Assembly: GCF_031127905.1 (NCBI RefSeq)
Contig: NZ_JARXIC010000008.1
Location: forward strand, 105,121 to 169,120
DNA from: Thalassobacterium sedimentorum
GTDB lineage: Bacteria; Verrucomicrobiota; Verrucomicrobiia; Opitutales; Coraliomargaritaceae
Direction: 5' to 3'
Length of the DNA: 64,000 nt
A model generated the notes under the pieces. That model made no database searches and was not told the origin of the DNA. It worked only from the letters and a program-made list of their open reading frames with translations. Below, piece after piece: positions 9,402 to 19,000 of the stretch. Made by a program: the position numbers and the translations under genes. Each line of letters starts with the position of its first letter. Position 1 is the stretch's first letter.

Positions 9402-10331
9402 ATGAACCAATCAGTGAGCATCCACAAGGCTACAAGACAACTCTTATCAAGCAGGAGAATTTTGTTTGAAATAAGAAGCAAAAAAAACATACGACAGTCT
9501 CTGCTAAATCATTTAAGGCCCCTGATTCTACTCCTCTCAACTGGAAGCCTGACGATCGCTCAAACCAATGCAGAAAAACACCGTCCTGCCTACGAACAGG
9601 CAATCAATAGCCATTGGCAGGTAAAGTTGACAAACTCCACTCACAAAGAATGGAATCAAAACTGGTTTATCGATGGGTATAAGGCAACCTTAAAGAATAC
9701 CGAGAAAGGCTTCTACTATGCGTCAGGCTCGATCGCGGGCGACAATGCCTCCCACTCAGTGCTGTGGACACATGAAAACTTTGCAGGCGACCTTAAGATC
9801 GAGTTTGATTATACTCGGCTCGATACCATCTACCAATATGTGAATATTCTTTACCTCTATGCAACTGGCGCAGGGCCTGCCCCCTACGTAGAAGATATTG
9901 AAGCTTGGAGTGATCTTCGCCAAATCCCCTATATGAGCTCTTATTTCAACCACATGAATTTGCTCCACATCAGTTTTGCCGCGTTCGACAACTCAGTAGA
10001 TACGGGCAAGGAGTCCGCTTACATACGAGCCAGACGCTATCCTAGTTCACTCTTTGGCGGTAGTTTTCATAAAATGGCTATACCACCAGATTACACTGCA
10101 GTCGGCCTATTTGAACCGGGGGTTCTGCACCATGTAACAGTGATTCGGAAAGAGAACGACTTATTCATGAATGTTCAAAGCCCCGAGGAGTCGCGCCTGT
10201 TCTACTGGGACCTCACAGATATGCCTGCCCTCAATCAAGGACGCATCGGCATTAGACACATGCACCAGCGAACCGCTTTATACCACAATTTAACAATCAG
10301 TGAAGCCGCTGAATCTGAAACGTCTCAATAA
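9402..10331 (+). CDS. DUF1961 (YesU-like) family protein, probably secreted
   Basis: This 309-residue protein has a long basic N-terminus, a hydrophobic segment at about residues 39-53 (LRPLILLLSTGSLTIAQ) that looks like an export signal, and a body typical of DUF1961 concanavalin-like proteins: SVLWTHENFAGDLKIEFDY near residue 120, VNILYLYATGAGPAPYVEDI, WSDLRQIPYMSSYFNHMNLL and GRIGIRHMHQRTALY near the end. The family includes Bacillus YesU from rhamnogalacturonan clusters; its catalytic role is not established. The gene reads toward the AraC regulator, 76 bases downstream on the same strand, so the two may be cotranscribed. Confidence 0.8.
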   Translation: MNQSVSIHKATRQLLSSRRILFEIRSKKNIRQSLLNHLRPLILLLSTGSLTIAQTNAEKHRPAYEQAINSHWQVKLTNSTHKEWNQNWFIDGYKATLKNTEKGFYYASGSIAGDNASHSVLWTHENFAGDLKIEFDYTRLDTIYQYVNILYLYATGAGPAPYVEDIEAWSDLRQIPYMSSYFNHMNLLHISFAAFDNSVDTGKESAYIRARRYPSSLFGGSFHKMAIPPDYTAVGLFEPGVLHHVTVIRKENDLFMNVQSPEESRLFYWDLTDMPALNQGRIGIRHMHQRTALYHNLTISEAAESETSQ

Positions 10332-10407
10332 TCAAGTCGAACTTTTGCTCATACCATAATTACTTGCTATTACAAAAATAAATACGCAACACTCACAGCA
10401 AAACACA

Positions 10408-11298
10408 ATGACACTTCAATTACAACGCGTAAGCTTAAGGCCGAACCAATCTTTCTTTGTCGGTCGTTTTGCCAATCCCGACTTCAACTTCCCCTATGTG
10501 TTTCATCCAGAAATTGAAATACTATATATAGAAAACGGATTCTGCAATGCAATGGTAGGCAACACATCCTATAGAATGAACACAGGCGACATTCAAATTA
10601 TTGGTCGAAATATCCCACACCTATTCCACAATGCACCCGAAGACAGCCAAGGGCCGACATGGGCAAAAAGCATCGTGCTCGTCTTTCGCCCACGCGAAAC
10701 CATAGGAGAGCACTTACTCAGCACTCCTGAATTGAGCGACATACGCCGGATCATTGACCGTATTAATAATTCTGGTGTGCATGTCAAAGGTAAGACGCGT
10801 GAAGTGATTCGAGACCTCTTAATCCGCCAATGTAAGCTAGTGGGTATCGATAGTATGATCGGATTATTGAAAATCCTAAAGGCCCTATCACAGGCCCCCC
10901 AAGAGGACATGCCCGCCATTGATGGAGAGGAATCTAGCAGCTCGGCGATGCACGATCAAGATATTAGGCGCTTGAATCGAGTCTTTGAATATATTCAGCA
11001 AAATTTTAATGATACGATCAGTCTGAACGAAATTGCAGATATCGCCAAAATGGCTCCAGCCTCCTTTAGTCGTTTCTTTCGCAAAAAAACAAAAGGCACT
11101 TTTCAAAACTACCTAATCGAATACCGTATCAAAGAAGCGAGTATTAGCTTAATGCAAAGCGAAAAAAATGTGACAGAAATTTGTTATGAAACGGGCTTCA
11201 ATAACCTATCCAACTTCAATCGACACTTTCGCAGACTAAAGGGAAAAAGTCCCACCGAATTTCGAGATCAATGGAGGCGTGAACACACCGTAAAATGA
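10408..11298 (+). CDS. AraC-family transcriptional regulator with cupin-like sensor
   Basis: The 296-residue regulator has an N-terminal cupin-like ligand domain (about residues 10-95; FHPEIEILYIENG, GDIQIIGRNIPHLF) and a C-terminal double helix-turn-helix DNA-binding domain (about residues 190-292; ISLNEIADIAKMAPASFSRFF, then VTEICYETGFNNLSNFNRHFRR). It probably senses a sugar from the target glycan and controls the surrounding genes. It is clearly paralogous to the regulator at 29513, whose helices have nearly the same residues. No Shine-Dalgarno sequence precedes the ATG. Confidence 0.93.
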   Translation: MTLQLQRVSLRPNQSFFVGRFANPDFNFPYVFHPEIEILYIENGFCNAMVGNTSYRMNTGDIQIIGRNIPHLFHNAPEDSQGPTWAKSIVLVFRPRETIGEHLLSTPELSDIRRIIDRINNSGVHVKGKTREVIRDLLIRQCKLVGIDSMIGLLKILKALSQAPQEDMPAIDGEESSSSAMHDQDIRRLNRVFEYIQQNFNDTISLNEIADIAKMAPASFSRFFRKKTKGTFQNYLIEYRIKEASISLMQSEKNVTEICYETGFNNLSNFNRHFRRLKGKSPTEFRDQWRREHTVK

Positions 11299-11390
11299 AT
11301 CCTATAACAACAAAACCTAGCCAAACCTTCGCTCTGTTTAACCTTATAAATAGAAATTGAAACGATACAAGTTGCAGCGCCAGAAAGTAG

Positions 11391-12782
11391 TTAAGGCTTA
11401 AGCGTTGGATCATTGGTCTGCTTACGCCAGAGTTGAAGTTGACTGTTCAAATCAGCCACTCGATCTTTGAAATCACCTCGATACGCAAGATTTTCAAAAC
11501 AGTTCGGATCCGTAGCAAGATTGTAGAGTTCATACCTAGGAGGCTGACGATAGGTCTGATACACAGTATCCGTATCCACGCCTTCAAGCGGATACCCTGA
11601 ATCGCCTGGCCATAAGGGTGCTCCGTCCGTTTCAGGGCGCGGACGAACCGCATTTGAGCTTAAATTTTCAATAAAAACTAAATCTTCCAATCGCATGACA
11701 CGCATAGGGAAAGTCGCGTCAGCTTGGTGTGCAGTATAACTTGAAAAGAGAGGCCTTTCTACATCTGCCACTGCTTCTCCCTCAAGAATGCCAAGTAAGG
11801 ACTGACCGGGCAAATCATCGATCACCGGCGCACCAACATAATCCAATATCGTGGGTAAGATATCAACCGTTGAAACTGGTTGCTGACTCAGAGCCTCTGA
11901 TTGGAGGTTAGGACCGCTCACAATAAACGGAATTCGAAGGCCTAAGTCATAGGATGACATTTTCGCCCGTGGAAAAGGTGGGCCATGATCCCCGATGAAG
12001 ATGATCAGCGTATTATCCATGACTTCATTATCTTCAAGCATGTCCATAAAGAGACCAATGCCAGTATCCAAACGATTGATACAGTTGAGGTAACTTGCCG
12101 TGCGCTGTTTCAAGGCTGCACTCGAATAGCCAGAAAAAGGGAACACCTCCGTCTGCTCGGAACTGACAGGATCTTCAGGCAGCCCCAATCTTTGGTCGAA
12201 TAAAGGGACGTGCGGATCGATATAACTCATGACCAAAAAGAACGGTCCCGAATTGCCAGCCACGAAGCCTTCAGCAATTTCAGACATCGCAACGACATCA
12301 CGATTATTAGCGACCAAGTCTCGATTAACTTCTTGCGTCAATTGATAATCCCACGGGCATAGATCATGCGGTGCGATATGGTATTTGCCAATCACCCCAG
12401 TACGATACCCGCGTGCTTTTAGTTCTGAAGCAATCGTCGGATAATGGTCGTCCATCGAAAAGCCATGATGAGCAAGCCCAACGAGCCCCGTTTGATGTGG
12501 ATATCGGCCCGTATGAATACTCCCACGGGAAGGGCTACAACTGGCCGCAGTGACCCAAGCAGTTTCAAAGCGAGTCCCCGTGGATGCCAGCTGATCAATA
12601 TTTGGCGTCAGGGCTTGTGGGTCACCATAACATCCCAACTGTATACCTAGATCATCGGCAATGATTAAGATCACATTCGGTTGAGACGAGAGAACGGGTT
12701 CTTCGCCGGCAAAACTGTACAGTGGGGAAATCCCCCCAAGGACGATGAAGCAACAGATTTGTAATGCTCGCTGTAATTTCAT
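11391..12782 (-). CDS. Secreted S1-type sulfatase (heparan N-sulfatase-like)
   Basis: The 463-residue sulfatase has a signal peptide ending near residue 26 (YSFAGE). The metal-binding stretch is NVILIIADDLG (Asp43, Asp44). The formylglycine signature is C-S-P-S-R at Cys82, followed by GSIHTGRYPHQTG. Later motifs are GKYHIAPHD and GDHGPPFPRAKMSSYDLGLRIPF. The overall pattern resembles sulfamidase-type family members, although substrate cannot be assigned from this. The gene is 13 bases downstream of the esterase at 12796 on the same strand, so the pair is probably an operon that removes acetyl and sulfate groups together. It converges with the AraC gene, with 92 bases between stops and no clear terminator. 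Confidence 0.93.
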   Translation of the reverse strand: MKLQRALQICCFIVLGGISPLYSFAGEEPVLSSQPNVILIIADDLGIQLGCYGDPQALTPNIDQLASTGTRFETAWVTAASCSPSRGSIHTGRYPHQTGLVGLAHHGFSMDDHYPTIASELKARGYRTGVIGKYHIAPHDLCPWDYQLTQEVNRDLVANNRDVVAMSEIAEGFVAGNSGPFFLVMSYIDPHVPLFDQRLGLPEDPVSSEQTEVFPFSGYSSAALKQRTASYLNCINRLDTGIGLFMDMLEDNEVMDNTLIIFIGDHGPPFPRAKMSSYDLGLRIPFIVSGPNLQSEALSQQPVSTVDILPTILDYVGAPVIDDLPGQSLLGILEGEAVADVERPLFSSYTAHQADATFPMRVMRLEDLVFIENLSSNAVRPRPETDGAPLWPGDSGYPLEGVDTDTVYQTYRQPPRYELYNLATDPNCFENLAYRGDFKDRVADLNSQLQLWRKQTNDPTLKP

Positions 12783-12795
12783 GGGTAAGGAAAAA

Positions 12796-14319
12796 TCAGT
12801 CCTTGTCAGTACGGAATGGCATCAGTGGTAAGTCTGACTGATTATATACATTCACGTCCGGGTTACTCGCCCAAGCATGTCTAACAGCAACCGGTGCTGA
12901 AACAGCAGGATGCCAAGCGATAATCTGGCCACCGTCAATTTCGCACTCCGCCCAATACCAAGGGCCCGATTCACCTCGGATGGCAAAAGCATTCGGCGCT
13001 TTACCGTCAACCGTATGTAGACCACCTTCGGCATTCTCAAATTGAATAAAGACTTTTCCATCCTTAATCGAATATTCGCCTGTATATCGCGGACTCAAGT
13101 AAGGAGCCTCTTCGACGGCATACACTCCGCCCAGCACGGCTAGAGCTAAACGCGCACCGACCGCTTGCTTATTACCCGGGTGAATGGTTGTCGCATCCCC
13201 CACATCAATTGCTGTGGCGAAAAATGTATTGGGCAACTCTAAGACAGAGGCTTGAGCCTCCCGAATATAACTCCAATTTACAGCCGCCTCTTCATCAACT
13301 GGGTTTTGTTGTGGTGCCATAAAATTCGCTAATTCAACATAAATAAATGGAAAGTCGTTTTTCCAATCAGCTCTCCATGATTCAACCAACATAGGGAAAG
13401 TGGTTTTATACAAACTGGGTCCACCCCACTTACCTTCACGGTCATTGGCTTCGCCTTGATACCAGATCGCGCCTTTAAAGGTGTAAGGAATCAAAGGATG
13501 TATCATCGCATTATAGGAACGAGCTGGAGCTTTTTCATATTTGGCACCATAGATCCAATTGCCTCTGCCATCTTTCGCTCGCTGCTCGCGGGGAGTATCC
13601 GTGTAAGCTTTCAACTCATCTAAGAGCACTGCGGAATCGGAATTAGCCAACATGGATTCTTTGGGGATCCATGCTTGAACAGGAGTGCCCCCAGTAGCGC
13701 TGAGAATCAATCCTACAGGTTGCTGAAGCGACTGCTGCAATCCTCGACCGAAATAGTAACCACTCGCTGAAAAACCTGCGACCGTTTCAGGCGTACAAAC
13801 CAACCACTCACCTGTCAGATCCTCCAAAGGCGCGGAAGCTGCGTCCCGCTTAACCGCAAATAGGCGAAGCTCTGGATAATTTGCAGCCTTGATCTCGTTT
13901 TCAGCATCATTGGCATTACGAACAGGCCAGCGCATGTTCGACTGCCCCGTGCATAACCAAACTTCACCTGAGAGCACATTCACAAATTCAACGCGCTCGC
14001 CTGAACCGTCATCCACTTCAACGCTTAAGCTCAATCCAGAATCAATCGCAGCCGTCTCAAGCTCCCATTTCCCATCATCCCCCACTTTTACCTTTCCCGA
14101 GGCGATCACCGCTTCTGCCGCATTTTTGATACTCACGACCACTTCGCTACCAGCATTCGCCTTACCCGCAAATGCCAAAGGTTTATTCGCCTGAAGCACC
14201 ATATTATCGCCATAGATCGCGGGCAACCATGGCTTCGCATTCAGTAAACTACTGAATGATATGAATAAACTCAAACAGATCGCAAATACAATATAATAAG
14301 GGGTGGATAATCTATACAT
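12796..14319 (-). CDS. Secreted sialate O-acetylesterase-family (SASA) esterase
   Basis: The 507-residue enzyme has a signal peptide (MYRLSTPYYIVFAICLSLFI, cleavage near LLNA) and the SASA/SGNH esterase layout: WLPAIYGDNMVLQ, GEVWLCTGQSNMRW with nucleophile Ser127, GGTPVQAWIP, GAIWYQGEANDREG and D-x-x-TIHPGNKQ with the probable catalytic Asp and His. It should remove O-acetyl groups from an extracellular or periplasmic glycan. It is close to the esterase domain at 4624 over its full length but lacks module B. The ATG at 14319 is preferred over an in-frame TTG at 14328. Confidence 0.92.
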   Translation of the reverse strand: MYRLSTPYYIVFAICLSLFISFSSLLNAKPWLPAIYGDNMVLQANKPLAFAGKANAGSEVVVSIKNAAEAVIASGKVKVGDDGKWELETAAIDSGLSLSVEVDDGSGERVEFVNVLSGEVWLCTGQSNMRWPVRNANDAENEIKAANYPELRLFAVKRDAASAPLEDLTGEWLVCTPETVAGFSASGYYFGRGLQQSLQQPVGLILSATGGTPVQAWIPKESMLANSDSAVLLDELKAYTDTPREQRAKDGRGNWIYGAKYEKAPARSYNAMIHPLIPYTFKGAIWYQGEANDREGKWGGPSLYKTTFPMLVESWRADWKNDFPFIYVELANFMAPQQNPVDEEAAVNWSYIREAQASVLELPNTFFATAIDVGDATTIHPGNKQAVGARLALAVLGGVYAVEEAPYLSPRYTGEYSIKDGKVFIQFENAEGGLHTVDGKAPNAFAIRGESGPWYWAECEIDGGQIIAWHPAVSAPVAVRHAWASNPDVNVYNQSDLPLMPFRTDKD

Positions 14320-14498
14320 ATCTAACAACTTACAATATCTGACGACAGAAGGCTTTGCACTATTTACCTAGAGTAGATACTATTATTGCATAATTTTCAG
14401 AACTCAAGCACACCTGCCATTATCCGCATTCGACATACACACGTGGAGATCGTAAAATTACACTAAGCTTACCTAGCGGGAACCGATCGTCTTTTAAC

Positions 14499-14744
14499 AC
14501 ATTTACTCTACTGAAGATTCATCAGATTGCAAAGCAAGTTGACTAAAACAACGCTTATGCATTTTCAGACGCTTTTCGACGTCATACTGGCAAACGATCT
14601 AGAGCCTACAAACGAATGAACTTGAGCTCCGATGAACTTGCCCAAATTAACGCGCGAATTGAGATCAGTCTCAAGACAATTGATGCTAAAATAATATTAG
14701 TAGATGTCAACCAGCGCGTATGCGCGGAGCACTTAATCTGCTAA
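14499..14744 (+). pseudogene. Relic of an AraC/XylR-type regulator C-terminus, broken by a stop codon
   Basis: One plus-strand frame encodes TFTLLKIHQIAKQVD, then a TAA stop at 14544-14546, then NNAYAFSDAFRRHTGKRSR followed by AYKRMNLSSDELAQ and 32 further codons to TAA at 14742. This matches the second helix-turn-helix of AraC proteins (the pattern I-x-x-IA-x-x-V-x-Y-x-N-x-Y-x-F-S-x-A-F-x-R-x-T-G). The stop sits where a Tyr or Phe codon is expected, and the first helix-turn-helix and sensor domain are not recognisable upstream. A start at 14616 would give only a 42-residue peptide. The rest of the 14320-14830 gap shows no gene. Confidence 0.6.
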
Positions 14745-14756
14745 AATAAGAGACTA

Positions 14757-14773
14757 TCATATACAGTATATGA
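14757..14773. promoter_or_regulatory. 17-base inverted repeat upstream of the PEP-CTERM gene, candidate operator
   Basis: TCATATACAGTATATGA has perfect 8-base arms around a central A. It ends 57 bases before the ATG of the gene at 14831, where a promoter-proximal operator would be expected. No regulator can be assigned. Confidence 0.35.
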
Positions 14774-14830
14774 CCATTCAAATCCTATATCCCTAAATCA
14801 CCTCACCTTACTCCTAAAAAAAGAATCACG

Positions 14831-15592
14831 ATGAAAAAGACCCCAATCATTCTAGCAGCAGCGCTCGTATTTGCTGTGACCTCATACGGGCAAGCAACTG
14901 TCACTTTTGACGGACCTGTACGTATCTTCAACTCAGACCCCGCGACGACACTTGACACTGATGGCACACTACTTTTGGGCATGAATGTCGGTAGTGCTTC
15001 GGATGTAATAGTCGACACTAATAGGTCTGAGGGCTCATTGACTTTCACTGGTTCAGACATTAGTGGTGCAACCCAGACAGTCTCAGGGGGCGGCGTCTCT
15101 CTCACGGTGTCGCCAGATAATGCGTTCGCTTCGAGAGGTGAAGCAACTTATTCTAATAACCCAGATTTAGAAACGTTATTCAGCAGCTTTGCGATGTCGA
15201 ATGCATCCAATGCTGCGTCATCTCGCATCACCTTGTCTTTAAGTGGACTCACTGACGGGCAAGAATATCGGTTACAATTGTTGCATTATGATCCAGGGGT
15301 TGAACCAAACTCTCGTGAAATGAATCTCTATAATGCAGACGATTTGCTCAACAATACTGGAGTTTTCACATATTATGACAGTTCAAGTAACATTGCTTTA
15401 AATGCAGTCGTCATCACGGCGACGTGGACTGCGGTCGGCACGACTCAAAGCTTTTTTCTAGATGGCGAAGGGGCATTTGATCGCTCCGTCCTGAATGCTG
15501 CCATCCTCCATTCAATCCCTGAGCCTGCTACTTATGCAGCCTTTGCTGGCCTGCTCGCCTTTTCGGCCATTATGTTCCGCCGCTGCCGTTAG
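14831..15592 (+). CDS. PEP-CTERM protein carrying a divergent module B
   Basis: The 253-residue secreted protein has a signal peptide (MKKTPIILAAALVFAVTSYG) and the C-terminal sorting signal IPEPA, a hydrophobic helix and RRCR. The body follows the module B plan: LLLGMNVGSASDVIVD, GGGVSLTVSP, TLSLSGLTDGQEYRLQLLHY, SREM, and a final FDRSVLNAAILHSIPEP. It is more distant from 3701 than the 4624 fusion is. It is the only plus-strand PEP-CTERM gene here and stands alone, with an operator-like repeat upstream. The 300 bases after it contain a short AGAGCT/AGCTCT hairpin at about 15649-15666 but no clear terminator or gene. Confidence 0.82.
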   Translation: MKKTPIILAAALVFAVTSYGQATVTFDGPVRIFNSDPATTLDTDGTLLLGMNVGSASDVIVDTNRSEGSLTFTGSDISGATQTVSGGGVSLTVSPDNAFASRGEATYSNNPDLETLFSSFAMSNASNAASSRITLSLSGLTDGQEYRLQLLHYDPGVEPNSREMNLYNADDLLNNTGVFTYYDSSSNIALNAVVITATWTAVGTTQSFFLDGEGAFDRSVLNAAILHSIPEPATYAAFAGLLAFSAIMFRRCR

Positions 15593-15891
15593 TTTCAATC
15601 AACATACATATACGTAAATCGAACTAATCGATTGTATGCACCATAAATAGAGCTCCATTTAGCTCTGAAACTAAACTGCACTCAAAGCCTCAAACAAGCT
15701 TGTAGCGACATCCCATTAGCTCTCAGCCACCCCGAGCCTAAGCTAAACGTTATCCCACTCATATCAGGTAGACTTGCGCTGAGCATGGCACTACTACACT
15801 ATCGATCAGTTAATTAGGATAGCGCACTAGATCTCTTTTAACTTCCGATGTAACGTTTCACCTGAGTCAGTATCAATAATCTCTCCTAGGC

Positions 15892-16096
15892 TTACAACTC
15901 TGGCCTGAGAACAATCCCGGCATTATCCATGTAGAAATCCAAATCAACTGTGCCGCCAGACGCGCTTTGACCACGTCGGCAAGTATATCCAAAGGTAATA
16001 TTTCCTCCGTTACTGCTAAAATCAATCGAATTACCGCCCCCAATTTCACTAAAATCCTCAGTGACAAGATTTGAAAGGCTAACTGTAGTCCATCCA
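15892..16096 (-). pseudogene. Frameshifted remnant of module A behind the large lyase
   Basis: The lyase ends with IALGPDPMVNTWFLGDFSTN, which resembles the first 20 residues of module A. Directly after its TAG, in another frame, the sequence continues WTTVSLSNLVTEDFSEIGG, then NSIDFSSNGGNITFGYTCRRG and DLDFYMDN, matching the last third of module A in the same protein's N-terminus (GTLDFSSTGGEVCFGYAFRRG, DLDFYIDN). The central 110 or so residues are missing. The simplest reading is a former second module A that lost its middle by a frame-changing deletion. The region has no start of its own and is probably not translated. Confidence 0.55.
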
Positions 16097-19000
16097 CTAT
16101 TGATTAGTGGAAAAGTCACCAAGAAACCACGTATTGACCATGGGATCTGGCCCCAAAGCGATAGTGCCAGCTGTAGAGTTATCCCAAACAATACAAATCA
16201 ACCCGTGGCTTGGAACGATAAGACTAATTTGCTGCCCAATATGACTAGATGGGATCACTGACTTAGCTCGCTCATCAGTGATCATAACATCGTAAACCAC
16301 GGAATTCGGAAGTGTATAAGAGAGTGTCTGACTGCTCGACTCAGTACTCTGCCATACATCGTAGGTCCTCCCATCAATTTCTACACGAAATCCAGCAAAG
16401 CCAGTCTGGTCGAGCTTATCATATAGAGACACCTCGCCACCACTCTGATCCCGAACATGAATTGCAGCTTCATAATCAAGATTACTCAGGATGGCTTCGC
16501 AATTAGCATCCTCTTGAAGAAAAATCTCATCCGCATCCGGGTCTCCACGATTATCGGTAATCTGGGCATTGCCATGACTGACGGAATCAAAAGTCGTATC
16601 GAGAATGCCAATTCGCAGACGCGATGCTACATTATGTCCGCGACATTTGTATTGCTTGCTATAAATGCTTCCCGAGTCTGTCGGAACCTCTTTCAAGCAA
16701 TTTTTCTGTTCTGTTCGAATTCGAATACGCACATACTCATCTGTCCGAGTGGAATTGCTGGATTGCATCAGCACTCGACCAACCAAGTGGTCACCTAAGC
16801 CTAGCCATATCTGTTGCACATCCCAATCAGTTTCAGAGTTCTCGGGCAGGAATGTCGCTTGCTTTCGTGGACGATATATTGCACCCAAGACTGCAACAGG
16901 AGTATCTTCATCCGCCGAGACCATCGTACTCCCTATATAGTTTTGTCCTGTAACAAACGCCGCACGCCCCTGCAACGACTTGGAAACATCCAGAGGCAAT
17001 AAGCCGACTTCCGGACTGACCATAGTCAGCCCTCTAGCAGCATAAGCATTGATATCCTGCGTCGAATTACTCGAATCTTTTTCTAAACTCAAAACCCCGA
17101 CCAAGCTATCCTGAGCTGGCCCAAGAGAGCCAACCATCCCGATGTGCCAATTACCTACGTCATGGCCCGCTCGCGTTCGAAATCCTCCGATATCCGGATC
17201 CAGTTCCATCGCGTTTGTGGCCGGATCAGCCGCAACAACACTCGCATCCCAGAACTCCAAACCTAGAATGGCATCAGCCTTGTCAAGTTTACCCAATGCG
17301 AACTGATCTTGCGCAAACCTTCGAACAATACTATTTCCTGAAATAGACGCAACAATATCAAATTCACCGGCATATCCCACACGATTTCGACTCATAGTAT
17401 GCTTCCATGCCGGACTTGTCGCATTCTCAGGAACTCCCTGCAACCATGCCTTTGCAAAATGATCACTCATAGCGTCCAGAATATCGCGAGCATCTAACGA
17501 TTGCGTGTGAAGTATATATTGCGCAAGCATACGCACAATTAACCTAGAATAAGCCGCTTGAGCATTACTCGAGATAGACGCATTAGTCCAATTCGACGTA
17601 TAAGGCACCGATCCACCTGGCAACATCACTTCTTCAAGAATATAACCGACAATCTCTTCGGCACTCTCTAAGTAATCATCCTCAGCATAGAGTTTACCCG
17701 CGGCTCCCATGCCTGTCGCATACGTTGCATCAATATTTGGATATGCTCCCGAGAGCTTCGTCCCCCAGTCTAATTGAGTCCTCTGCCCATATTCATCGTA
17801 CTGGAAATCTACTGCAGGCTGAAGTGCAGACATCCACTCGGCCATTATCGTCTCATCAAAAACGTTCGCCTTCTGTAACTCCCAAAGACTTGGCATCAAG
17901 GCCGCAAGCACAAAACGGTCGCTATTCGAATCACCTGAACGCCCACTATTGGGCCACCACCAACGATTCCCAGCACTAATCGTACCTCCGAGATGATCAC
18001 AGAGATAGTCAATCTGCTCTCCAACCAAGCTGAGTATATCAGACTTCATTGCACTCTCAATTTCCGCCAAATCATGGCTGAGCGCCCAGACCCGGTAACG
18101 AAGATCCTCAGCTATTTTTCGAAAATCAGGATTAATAGTGAAACTTCCATCCAGATTGGGATCAGGCATATCTGGAATTGTGAAAGTTCCCTGTTCGAAA
18201 CTATCATTCAACCAATCTGCATATTTATTTCCGCCGACTTCATGTAATGCTAAAGCATTAAGCAAAGCACGACCATTTACAGCAGAAGAAAGGCGAAAAG
18301 TTTGTGAAGTGCTGTTTGCAGTAAAGATCGTAGAAAGCCTAACAGCAGGTCCATCAGCGGAAACGTAAGAGAAAGCAGGTGACTGAACACCTGGACTATC
18401 ATCCGTTGAAAAAATCATCGCACGCGTTTGAGGCGAAACTCCTTCTTGAAAATGAAATGTTTGCAGACGGTATTTCGCTTCCGGAACCAGACCTGAAAAA
18501 GTGATGTCGATATATGCAGTTTGCGGACCGGCAAAAGCCGTGCTCGCATGACCAGTGAGCAATCCGTTCCATTCTGAAGTAGAGTACATAGACGTCGCCC
18601 AATTACCGCGCACACTGCCACTTGAAGATGTGACGGTCACCGTAACCCCATTCTGCGTTGATACTGCGGTTGTTGTGTTAGTCCCTCCTGGAGCATGAAA
18701 CTCAACCTCATTAACAATGACATTGGATGCTCCACTAGGCCCCAGATTCACAGCAGCAAGTAATTCTCCTTCATTTAGCACACATGGCTCGCCACTCTCG
18801 TCGAGAATACTACTAACTGCATTGATATAAACTAATTGATTAGTGCTCAATTCGAGCTCAATATTATCGATGTAAAAATCCAAATCTGCAGTATTCGTAG
18901 TGCTCGATTGTCCACGCCGAAAAGCATAACCAAAGCAAACCTCCCCTCCCGTCGAACTGAAGTCGAGCGTCCCAGAACCACCGTCCAATCGGACAAAGGA

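Noticed and set aside
14616..14744. Possible 42-residue independent small protein
   Set aside because: It continues the frame of the AraC-like relic and shows no separate start signal, so a relic is the simpler explanation.
16457..16953. Overlapping plus-strand frames opposite the large lyase
   Set aside because: They are antisense to a long domain-bearing gene and show no domain of their own.
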